Shown in pieces: positions 33,799 to 41,138 of a DNA stretch of 64,000 nt; position 1 is the first letter of the stretch; the number at the start of each line of letters is the position of its first letter. The notes beneath the pieces were generated by a model that did no database searches, was not told where the DNA came from, and saw nothing but the letters and a program-made list of their open reading frames with translations. The translations under genes and the position numbers were made by a program. Source of the stretch: Tolypothrix tenuis PCC 7101 (GTDB lineage Bacteria > Cyanobacteriota > Cyanobacteriia > Cyanobacteriales > Nostocaceae); contig NZ_AP018248.1 of assembly GCF_002368295.1 (NCBI RefSeq), forward strand, positions 7,589,326 to 7,653,325, read 5' to 3'.

Positions 33799-33883
33799 GT
33801 AGGGTGTGTTACGCCGGAGGCTAACGCACCTGTAATTTTTGATGGTAATTTGGTGCGTTGCGCTACGCGACAACACACCCTAC
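33799..33883. repeat. 85-bp compound palindrome GTAGGGTGTGTT...AACACACCCTAC
   Basis: Outer arms of 12 bp (33799-33810 and 33872-33883) and inner arms AACGCACC/GGTGCGTT form a double stem. It lies between the DM13 and DUF4079 genes. This dispersed type is common in Nostocales. Confidence 0.8.
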
Positions 33884-33935
33884 ATTTCTATTTCCATATA
33901 AAGAATTGGTAATAGGGAATTGGTAAGATTTATTG

Positions 33936-34394
33936 TTAGCTATTTGCTAAAGGTGCATAGCCAAAAGTAGCATTGAATTTACGACACCACACAGCTACAG
34001 ATTTATATTCTCCTAGCTTGACATTTTCTGGTAAAGCATAGCGTTGAGTACCGCTAGTTTTTTGTAATGGTGCAATGCTGAGATAATCTTTTTCTTTAAT
34101 GCCAGATATCGGTGGCTTATCAGTACGATATAAAATTACATATAAATCTGGGCCTTGGTCGGTTTTAAAATCTCCATCAAACTCGAGAAAGCGCTTTCCT
34201 TGTTCGCTAACAACTTTCACTTTCCCTTGAGTAGGATGTTCCCCAGCTTTAAATGCACCCAATCCTGCACCTGAACTTGCTACATTTTCCGTCGCTGCTT
34301 TTGGTGTATCTGTTTTATTAGAGGCGCTTTCGTTGGCACAACCTACAGCTATTAGCGCCACGATACTGACAATAGCTAAATGCTTAAACTTCAT
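33936..34394 (-). CDS. DM13-domain lipoprotein
   Basis: 152 residues from the ATG at 34394. A lipoprotein signal (hydrophobic IVSIVALIAVG then Cys at about 19) anchors it to a membrane on the periplasmic side. The DM13 domain (about 45-150) shows GAFKAGEHPTQGKV, FLEFDGDFKTDQGPDLYVIL and the conserved single cysteine in VAVWCRKFNATFGYAPL. DM13 domains are proposed redox or electron-transfer modules. It is probably co-transcribed with the DUF4079 gene downstream, which would give it a membrane redox partner; this is inference. Confidence 0.87.
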   Translation of the reverse strand: MKFKHLAIVSIVALIAVGCANESASNKTDTPKAATENVASSGAGLGAFKAGEHPTQGKVKVVSEQGKRFLEFDGDFKTDQGPDLYVILYRTDKPPISGIKEKDYLSIAPLQKTSGTQRYALPENVKLGEYKSVAVWCRKFNATFGYAPLANS

Positions 34395-34687
34395 AGCGTT
34401 TATCTCCCTCAAATGCCTTTATACAAACAATTTAAGGGTTTTAGCTGTTGAGAAAATTAATAGAAGCTGAGAATTTGTTAAAAATTAAGGTTATTGATGT
34501 TTATATATTGCAGTCTATTTGTTTTTGCAATTATTTATAAAGTTAATAAAATTATGTAGGATGTGTTAGGCGAAGCCGTAACACATCAAAATTGTTGGCG
34601 AAGAAAGATGCGTTACGCTGGCGCTAACGCATCCTACGTACTTTCGTCGGTGGTTAATTTTTGGTTTTTGCAATTAGCGATCGCAAT
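34395..34687. other. Spacer with palindromic repeats
   Basis: 293 bp, AT-rich, containing the 34556-34636 repeat. No gene is seen. Confidence 0.6.
34556..34636. repeat. Compound palindrome GTAGGATGTGTTA...TAACGCATCCTAC
   Basis: Outer 13-bp arms with one mismatch enclose two smaller hairpins (GGCGAAGCC and CGCTGGCG). Same family as 5554-5582. Confidence 0.75.
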
Positions 34688-35119
34688 TTAAAATTCCAAT
34701 GCAAAACACAACACTCGAGTCTTAGCCCAATAAGCTTGACCTAGAAAAACTCCTGGTGCAACCTCTCTAATTTCATCTCTAATTTTTTGAGCAATAAATG
34801 AGGTTTGAGAGTAGTCTAAAATTATCGCTTCACCTTGACTAAACAAACTTTCACCCCGATAGACTTTGGCTTTTACTAACTTTAAACCTAAGATAGTAAT
34901 GCTATTCAGCAAGAAACTTTGATCGCGGTAAAATATCTTTCCTTGCCAAGCAAGTAATCTCACCAAGGAAGCTAAAAGATTACGTTCTGGAAATCCTGTG
35001 ACAAAAACAACTGTACCCTTACCTTGACCGCTGGGTATTTCACCCACGGGACTGTTTTGATAAAGTTCATCTAATTCAGCAGGTGACATTTTCATCATAT
35101 CTGCTGTTGTAATCGCCAT
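34688..35119 (-). CDS. Conserved hypothetical protein, soluble
   Basis: 143 residues. It begins MAITTADMMKMSPAELDELY and contains SPVGEIPSGQGKGTVVF, LLAWQGKIFYRD, AIILDYSQTSFIAQKIRDEIREV and the end GVFLGQAYWAKTRVLCFALEF. The regular conserved blocks identify a family that I have seen in many bacteria without a known function. A hydrophobic middle (LLASLVRLLAWQ) is too short for a clear membrane helix. It is preceded by a MITE family A remnant. No function can be assigned. Confidence 0.7.
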   Translation of the reverse strand: MAITTADMMKMSPAELDELYQNSPVGEIPSGQGKGTVVFVTGFPERNLLASLVRLLAWQGKIFYRDQSFLLNSITILGLKLVKAKVYRGESLFSQGEAIILDYSQTSFIAQKIRDEIREVAPGVFLGQAYWAKTRVLCFALEF

Positions 35120-35161
35120 TTTTATTACCTATTATGAACTATGAATTAACATTTCATCTGT

Positions 35162-35301
35162 GCGCCCTCATCCCCTAACCCCTTCTCCCTCAGGGAGAAG
35201 GGGAACTAAATCTCTTGCTCCCCTCTCCTGGTGGGAGAGGGGCTGGGGGTGAGGGCTAAACCTTGCAACCAAGAGGGTTTCACGTTAAGTTGACACCACT
35301 G
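35162..35301. mobile_element. MITE family A, copy lacking its left end
   Basis: Sequence from CCTCATCCCC to the right terminal repeat TTAAGTTGACAC-CACTG matches the copy at 16193; the first about 55 bp, with the left terminal repeat, are missing. Confidence 0.8.
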
Positions 35302-35378
35302 ACAAGATGTCCACCCCATAAGAAAAATTATTGCAACATTTTAGCCTCACCACCCTACTACGAATTACGAACTACGAA

Positions 35379-36275
35379 TTATGAATTAACCTTTAATTCT
35401 TGTTGTAAATCAGCCATAAATTGCAAGAAAAAATCTTTAAACACACATTCTCTTTCCGAACTACCAGTACCAAAAGTAAAAGCTATATCACGAGTTTTGG
35501 CGGCTGCTTTGGCAATCATAAATAACAATACAGTTTTCCCGGCATTTGTTGGCGATGACAACATCCCATCAAATGTTGATGACTTCACCGCAATTCTTGG
35601 TACTTGGCGAGTTGGTGCATAGGTAGTAAATATTTGTTCGATTGGCTGATCGAGGTTATCTTTTAACTGTCTCAATGATACAGAAGTTGATTGTACAACT
35701 TCACCGATATTATGCCCTACATCGAGAATATGAACGTTTTGAGGTAAGCTATGTTCGCAGTAATCCATAACTTTTTGCTGCGATTTCTGTCCCTTAATGT
35801 ATTTCCAAGGCAATATAGCTTCCTTTAAGTCTTGAACTGTATATTTTGCTGTGTGGCTAATTTCCGCAGGAATATCTTGATCAAAAAATCTGCGGTTGAC
35901 AATTTGCACCATTGTATCTGCTAGTACTTCATCACTAGCATTGCTTTTTAACAAGTCAGCAATTTTTTTGACATCTTCTTGCTGATAACTAATAGCAACC
36001 TTCTCTTCTAAATATGCTCGTCTGGGATGATAAGTAGGATTATTACTTGATTCAAAAGGACAAAACCACAAGTCACGTTGTTGATCGTGAAACTTGGTTG
36101 ATGAGAAATACAACTTCACCCACCAAGGTAAAGAAGCTGTATCGTAAGTATGCAAGCGATCAACATCCCCTGATGTTTCAATTAGTTTAATTTGCTCTGG
36201 GTCAGAAACAATGATTACATCCAGTAACAATGGGATTTTAATCCGCAAAGGTTTGACTGAAGATTGATTTAGCAT
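35379..36275 (-). CDS. Short cytochrome P450-like protein, degenerate motifs
   Basis: 298 residues, clearly shorter than ordinary P450s (about 400 or more). P450-like marks: VIIVSDPEQIKLIE near the start, an I-helix-like LDVGHNIGEVVQ, the segment APTRQVPRIA (K-helix side, but the ExxR arginine is replaced in EQIF), and near the C-terminus FTFGTGSSERECVF, with Cys277 where a heme thiolate is expected but two residues too far from the FG. This could be a P450-derived hydroperoxide isomerase or a heme-free relic. It is divergent from the cyclooxygenase-like peroxidase 970 bp away. The family call is tentative. Confidence 0.45.
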   Translation of the reverse strand: MLNQSSVKPLRIKIPLLLDVIIVSDPEQIKLIETSGDVDRLHTYDTASLPWWVKLYFSSTKFHDQQRDLWFCPFESSNNPTYHPRRAYLEEKVAISYQQEDVKKIADLLKSNASDEVLADTMVQIVNRRFFDQDIPAEISHTAKYTVQDLKEAILPWKYIKGQKSQQKVMDYCEHSLPQNVHILDVGHNIGEVVQSTSVSLRQLKDNLDQPIEQIFTTYAPTRQVPRIAVKSSTFDGMLSSPTNAGKTVLLFMIAKAAAKTRDIAFTFGTGSSERECVFKDFFLQFMADLQQELKVNS

Positions 36276-36632
36276 CTGTATAGCCCAAGTAGCTTGGTAA
36301 ATGAGTTAATGCTGCCGTACATTAGTGATGGCAAGTGCAAACTAATACTGCAAACTTTATCTCTTATCTATTCTCAATTCTCGTGAATAATATAACAGTA
36401 CCCTCAAGGGTACTATTCTTTGCTGAAGCAGTAAATTACATTTGATAGGTATTATAAATTGTCTGACATAGAGCGATAAGCAACTTATTATTTGTTTACA
36501 TCTGCTGCAATCATTTAATTTTTTTATATGCTGGTTTTGACTATTTGGTAGCAAAATAAAGATTTTGCAAATCACATAAAATCTCTCAAATGCTTATTAT
36601 GGATAAGTTTAGACAAAGATTAATACTAATGA

Positions 36633-36662
36633 AAAACTCCACCCACAAGGGGATGGAGTTTT
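36633..36662. repeat. Hairpin AAAACTCCACCC...GGGGATGGAGTTTT
   Basis: Copy of the hairpin type seen at 29141; the core CTCCACCCACAAGGGGATGG also occurs at 36749-36768. Could act as a terminator in either direction. Confidence 0.6.
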
Positions 36663-36726
36663 AGGGCATGGGGAATGGGGAATTGGGCATGGGTAAGAGT
36701 TCCCAATGCCCAATGCCCAATGCCCC

Positions 36727-36784
36727 AAGTCGGCGGGCGGCTATCCCTCTCCACCCACAAGGGGATGGAGTTTCCCGCCGACTT
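36727..36784. repeat. Palindrome AAGTCGGCGGG...CCCGCCGACTT enclosing a second hairpin
   Basis: Eleven-base outer arms (36727-36737, 36774-36784) surround the CTCCACCC/GGGGATGGAG hairpin, giving a cross-shaped nested structure. Confidence 0.75.
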
Positions 36785-37150
36785 CCAATGAACTAGAAAA
36801 AGCAAGTGGGCGATCGCGCATAAGTTTTGTAAGTTAGATTGATAGATAGAAAATGTCTCTTTGATTATTGAACAAATAAGTACGGCACTCCCGCCTGTAC
36901 TAGATAAGATGCGTTGGTAACTCATCCTACGACTACAAAATCATTAGCGATTTTCGGTTCGTTAGCCTAAGGCATGACACACCATTGTTTTGGTTATTTA
37001 TATTGCTTATGTGGAGTATAGACACTCCCAATAATGCAATATTATCTCTGTGAATGTTGCAGGTTAATTTGATTAGCTGAGAGGTATTGGCAACTTTTAT
37101 TGTTATCAATACCAACGCCATGCTAACTGACAATCGATATCTAAAAAAAT

Positions 37151-37189
37151 ACTTACACCTTCAGCAATTTCCGAAAATCAGGTGTAAGT
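37151..37189. promoter_or_regulatory. Dyad ACTTACACCT-N19-AGGTGTAAGT before the peroxidase
   Basis: Exact 10-bp inverted repeat ending 57 bp before the ATG. It is positioned like an operator or a 5'-leader hairpin. Confidence 0.45.
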
Positions 37190-37246
37190 AATATAAGCGG
37201 AAAAAACTGAGTCATTGTCTTAAAAAACATTAGAGGAATTGGTCAA

Positions 37247-39013
37247 ATGTTTGGAATTCCTTGGCATCGCCTACCTACACCATTAGCATTGTTAAAACTA
37301 GTTGGGTTTCGCAACAAATTAAGAAAAGAAAACCTCCACGATACTTCTCAATTACCTGATATAGATAAGCTTCCTCATCCTCAACCAAGTCCTGATGGCC
37401 GTCATTTGGTAGCGCGTACCCCAGATGGTAGTTTTAATGACCTGAAAAATCCGGCAATGGGAATGGTGGAGACTCGTTTAGGGCGAAATGTTCCCCTGAC
37501 AAAGGCTAATGTAGATCAGAAAAATATTCTCAATCCCAATCCCCGCATTGTTAGCCAGAGATTGATGACGCGAGATAAATTTATCCCAGCGGAATCTTTG
37601 AATATTTTGGCGGCTGCTTGGATTCAGTTCCAAAACCATGACTGGTTTTCTCATGGAAATAATCAGCCAGATAGAAAAATAGTCATTCCCCTTGCAGAGG
37701 ATGATACCTGGCCGCAAGAACATCGGCCGATGGCGATTAAAGAAACCTTAGTTGATCAAAGTCGCCCAGAAGGGAATAAAGCAGAACCCCCAACTTTTAT
37801 TAACAAGGTGACTCATTGGTGGGATGGTTCACAAATTTACGGGAATAATGCCGAACAGGTGCATCAATTGCGTTCTCATGTGGATGGCAAACTGATTATT
37901 GGTGATGATGGGCTATTACCTGTAGATCCTGCAATTGGAGTTGATCGCACTGGCTTTAATGACAACTGGTGGATTGGGTTGAGTTTAATGCATACTTTGT
38001 TTGTCAAAGAGCATAACGCCATCTGCGATCGCCTCAAACAACTATACCCAGATTGGCGAGATGACGACCTCTACGACCATGCGCGATTGATTAACGCCGC
38101 ATTAATGGCGAAAATTCATACAGTCGAATGGACTCCCGGTATCCTCGCCCATCCTGCTTTGCAAATTGCTATGAGTGCTAACTGGTGGGGGTTACTAGGT
38201 CAACACGTGAAAAATCTCTGGGGACGTGTTGGCGAAGGTGAGACACTGAGTGGAATTATTGGTTCGCCAACGGATCACCATACAGCACCCTACTACATTA
38301 CCGAAGAATTTGTGAGCGTATATCGCTTGCATCCCCTAATTCCCGATGAATTTGAATTTTATTCCCATAAAGACGGTCAATTGCGCCGTACAGGCGACTT
38401 CTTTGAAGTAGCAGGTAAACGCGCTAGGGGAGTAGTAGAAGAAATTGGCATTCCAGATTTATTTTATTCCTTAGGAATCGCTCATCCTGGGGCAATTACC
38501 TTACACAATTACCCCAAAGCCTTACAAAAACTCATTCGCGACAACGGCGAAACCTTAGATTTAGCAGCTATTGATATTTTGCGCGATCGCGAACGTGGTG
38601 TACCCCGCTATAACGAATTCCGCGAAATCATCGGTCGCGGTCGAGTCAAATCCTTTGAAGAGATTACCAGCAATCCCGTCTGGGCGAAAGAACTACGCGA
38701 AGTCTACAACAACGATATCAACAGCGTTGATTTAGTTGTGGGGATGTTTGCCGAAGACTTACCAGCTGGCTTTGGCTTTAGCGATACAGCCTTTAGAGTA
38801 TTTATCTTAATGGCTTCCCGCCGCCTAAAAAGCGATCGCTTCTTCACCAAAGACTACCGCGCCGAAATCTACACCCAATTCGGTCTCGACTGGATCGACA
38901 GCAATGGACTACTATCCGTCCTCCGCCGCCACTATCCCACCCTCGCACCCGCCTTATTTGGCGTTAACAACGGCTTCGCCCCTTGGCGACGGGTTGGAAT
39001 AGCGGGATATTAG
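37247..39013 (+). CDS. Animal-type heme peroxidase, cyclooxygenase-like dioxygenase
   Basis: 588 residues, no signal peptide. The distal heme histidine lies in FQNHDWFSHG (His131), followed by the KVTHWWDGSQIYG and LMHTLFVKEHNAICDRL blocks. The proximal block is EFVSVYRLHPLIPDEF with His362; Tyr359 three residues before it is in the place of the catalytic tyrosine of cyclooxygenases. A related Nostoc punctiforme enzyme is known as a linoleate 10S-dioxygenase, working with a catalase-related lyase. So oxygenation of a polyunsaturated fatty acid is the best guess. No catalase-related gene is adjacent here; the divergent neighbour is P450-like instead. A GAGGA ribosome site precedes the ATG. Confidence 0.9.
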   Translation: MFGIPWHRLPTPLALLKLVGFRNKLRKENLHDTSQLPDIDKLPHPQPSPDGRHLVARTPDGSFNDLKNPAMGMVETRLGRNVPLTKANVDQKNILNPNPRIVSQRLMTRDKFIPAESLNILAAAWIQFQNHDWFSHGNNQPDRKIVIPLAEDDTWPQEHRPMAIKETLVDQSRPEGNKAEPPTFINKVTHWWDGSQIYGNNAEQVHQLRSHVDGKLIIGDDGLLPVDPAIGVDRTGFNDNWWIGLSLMHTLFVKEHNAICDRLKQLYPDWRDDDLYDHARLINAALMAKIHTVEWTPGILAHPALQIAMSANWWGLLGQHVKNLWGRVGEGETLSGIIGSPTDHHTAPYYITEEFVSVYRLHPLIPDEFEFYSHKDGQLRRTGDFFEVAGKRARGVVEEIGIPDLFYSLGIAHPGAITLHNYPKALQKLIRDNGETLDLAAIDILRDRERGVPRYNEFREIIGRGRVKSFEEITSNPVWAKELREVYNNDINSVDLVVGMFAEDLPAGFGFSDTAFRVFILMASRRLKSDRFFTKDYRAEIYTQFGLDWIDSNGLLSVLRRHYPTLAPALFGVNNGFAPWRRVGIAGY

Positions 39014-39177
39014 GGAATGGGCATGGGGCATGGGGCATTGGGCATGGAGAATTGGTAATGGGTAATTGGTAATTGGCATAATTCTTTCCCCTTGTCCCCT
39101 TGTCTCTCATCTCCCTCATCCCCAGGAGTTCTTTAATTTTGAATTTTGAATTTTGAATTTTGAATTGATTTGTCCCC
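39014..39177. repeat. GGGCATG/GGTAATT heptamers and four TTTTGAA units
   Basis: GGGCATG-type units (39017-39050), GGTAATT units (39053-39078) and TTTTGAA repeats (39133-39165) fill the gap to the first GNAT gene. Confidence 0.85.
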
Positions 39178-40044
39178 ATGCCTACCATCAGAACCCTACA
39201 ACCAGGTGATGAAATGTTGCTAGAGAATTTTCTGTTGCAACATATCGATACTTCGATGTTTTTGCGTTCTAATTGGCGAGAAGCGGGGTTGGTGGATGGG
39301 GGTGAAATGTTTCAGGGAACTTATATTGCGGCGTTATTAGATAACAATATAGTTGCAGTCGCTGCTCATTATTGGAATGGTATGGTGGTTGTACAAGCGC
39401 CAGTGTATTTGCCAGAAGTTGTGCAAACAGCAGTAACCCAGTCTCATCGCGCTATTTCTGGAATTGCTGGCCCAGCTGCACAAGTGGAAGTTACCAAGCA
39501 AGTTTTAGGGCTGGCTAATCATCCCACTAATATAGATGAGCGCGAATTATTATTTTCCTTAGCGCTATCAGATTTACAAATTCCTCCTGCCTTAGCATCC
39601 GGTGAAGTAAAGTGTCGATTGCCACACCAGGAAGAATTTGATTTACTTGCTGAGTGGTATGTTGCCTATGATTTGGAAACTCTCAAAAAATCTGAAACAC
39701 CTGATTTATATACAACTGCTCGCCAGGAAATAGCAGCCCATCAAGCTAACGCTACGCATTGGGTACTGATTGTAGAAGATAAACCAGTCGCATATAGCAC
39801 CTTTAACGCCCGCTTACCTGATATTGTCCAAATCGGTGGAGTATGGACACCGCCAGCTTTACGGGGTAAAGGCTATGCCAGAAGCGTAGTTGCAGGCTCA
39901 TTATTAGAAGCGCGATCGCAAGGTGTAGAACGCGCTATTTTATTTACACAGCAAACTAACTTAGCAGCACAAGCTGCTTATCGCAGTATTGGTTTTCGGA
40001 CGACTGGTGAGGAATTTGGTTTAGTTTTATTTGAAATGCCATAA
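39178..40044 (+). CDS. GNAT-family N-acetyltransferase
   Basis: 288 residues. The C-terminal half (about 150-285) is a GNAT fold with the acetyl-CoA motif VWTPPALRGKGYARSVVAGSLLEA (R-x-x-G-x-G/A) and a closing YRSIGFRTTGEEFGLVLFE. The N-terminal half (about 1-140) resembles a second, degenerate GNAT-like domain (VAVAAHYWNGMVVVQAP). The acceptor is unknown. It stands 62 bp before another acetyltransferase gene in the same direction, so a two-gene operon is likely. Confidence 0.85.
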   Translation: MPTIRTLQPGDEMLLENFLLQHIDTSMFLRSNWREAGLVDGGEMFQGTYIAALLDNNIVAVAAHYWNGMVVVQAPVYLPEVVQTAVTQSHRAISGIAGPAAQVEVTKQVLGLANHPTNIDERELLFSLALSDLQIPPALASGEVKCRLPHQEEFDLLAEWYVAYDLETLKKSETPDLYTTARQEIAAHQANATHWVLIVEDKPVAYSTFNARLPDIVQIGGVWTPPALRGKGYARSVVAGSLLEARSQGVERAILFTQQTNLAAQAAYRSIGFRTTGEEFGLVLFEMP

Positions 40045-40106
40045 ATCTGGAATCAATTTTGTATTATGTGTAGTATGTAAAAGTGAATTGATGCCAGATT
40101 TTATTT

Positions 40107-40982
40107 ATGAGCTGCGATCGCTTCCAAAAATCCTTCTCTGCCGATTCTACGTTAAGCAGTAAGCTGTTTGACTTAGTTGAAGACACCTTTCCGGGACTTA
40201 CCAGCCTAGCCGAACGCGCGCGAGAACTAGGTGCATCATGGGAAGACGCTTCAACTCCCTTTATTCTCTTTGATGATGATGTCGCCATTACTCATATCGG
40301 AGTTTTAGAAATTCCCATGTATATCATGGGAGAAAAGGTAATTGTTGGTGGAGTTCATGGCGTATGCACCCGCGAGGGATTTCGCAGAAAAGGCTATTAT
40401 CGCCAAGTCATGAATGAAGTAATGGAATATTGCGACCAACGTTATGAAACTCTAGTATTGACGACATTAGAACCCGAGTATTATTTACCCTTTGGCTTTC
40501 GCGCTGTTCCAGAACACAGCTTCAAACTCAAGTGTCATTCCACAGGTAGCATCAACGGCTTGAGAACGCTGGATTTTGCAGATGTCAAAGATATCGCATT
40601 GTTGCACAGACTTTTAGAAACCCGTGTACCTGTCTCTAATATCGTTGGGGTAGTCAACGAAAAAGCTGTATTCTGCGTTGACGAAGGTAGCCGCCCCTTA
40701 CATTATTTCCCAGATTTAGATGCGATCGCTTGCATGGAGATAGAAGATACTACACTTCATCTTTACGATTTAGTGACCACGCAAATGTATCCTTTGCCAA
40801 AAATCTTGGATAGGATACCTCAACTAATTGAAGAAGTCGTGATTTACTTCAGTCCCGACCTACTCAATGTAGAAGATGTACAAGCATTTATCTATGAAAT
40901 TGAAGAAACTAAATTGATGGTGCGTGGTAAATTTGCCGCAGAAAAGGAAAAATTTACCCTACCCCGTTCTGCACGTTGTTGA
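40107..40982 (+). CDS. GNAT-family N-acetyltransferase (Eis-like)
   Basis: 291 residues. The GNAT core lies in the N-terminal half: HIGVLEIPMYIMGEKVIVGG, then GVCTREGFRRKGYYRQVMNEVMEY with the acetyl-CoA loop R-R-K-G-Y, and LTTLEPEYYLPFGFRAVPE. The C-terminal half (about 150-290) is a separate domain of unknown role. This layout is like Eis/UPF-type acetyltransferases, which acetylate amines of small molecules or peptides. Its ATG follows the first GNAT gene closely; the pair may act on related substrates. Confidence 0.8.
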   Translation: MSCDRFQKSFSADSTLSSKLFDLVEDTFPGLTSLAERARELGASWEDASTPFILFDDDVAITHIGVLEIPMYIMGEKVIVGGVHGVCTREGFRRKGYYRQVMNEVMEYCDQRYETLVLTTLEPEYYLPFGFRAVPEHSFKLKCHSTGSINGLRTLDFADVKDIALLHRLLETRVPVSNIVGVVNEKAVFCVDEGSRPLHYFPDLDAIACMEIEDTTLHLYDLVTTQMYPLPKILDRIPQLIEEVVIYFSPDLLNVEDVQAFIYEIEETKLMVRGKFAAEKEKFTLPRSARC

Positions 40983-41138
40983 GACTAATTATTGGAGAAA
41001 CAACAAAGTCTAAGTAAGTCAGTGCAATAAAACCAAACTATATGAATAAAAGTAAATAAGGCTCAAACTATTTCTCCCCCTGCTCCCCGCCCCCTGCCCC
41101 CTGCCTTATTCCAACAATAATTATTTACGCCGACTTAC

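Larger units (their letters stand above)
36276..37246. other. Long intergenic with nested hairpin repeats
   Basis: 971 bp between the P450-like and peroxidase genes. Small frames here (for example 36357-36575 and 36933-37133) are AT-rich and unconvincing. Contents: repeat hairpins at 36633-36662 and 36727-36784, GGGCATG heptamers at 36664-36725, and a dyad at 37151-37189. Confidence 0.65.

Noticed and set aside
33759..33878. Forty extra N-terminal residues of the DUF4079 protein
   Set aside because: They translate a palindromic intergenic repeat; the ATG at 33758 gives the family N-terminus.
36357..37133. Three minus-strand ORFs in the gap before the peroxidase
   Set aside because: They cross hairpin and heptamer repeats and show no family features.
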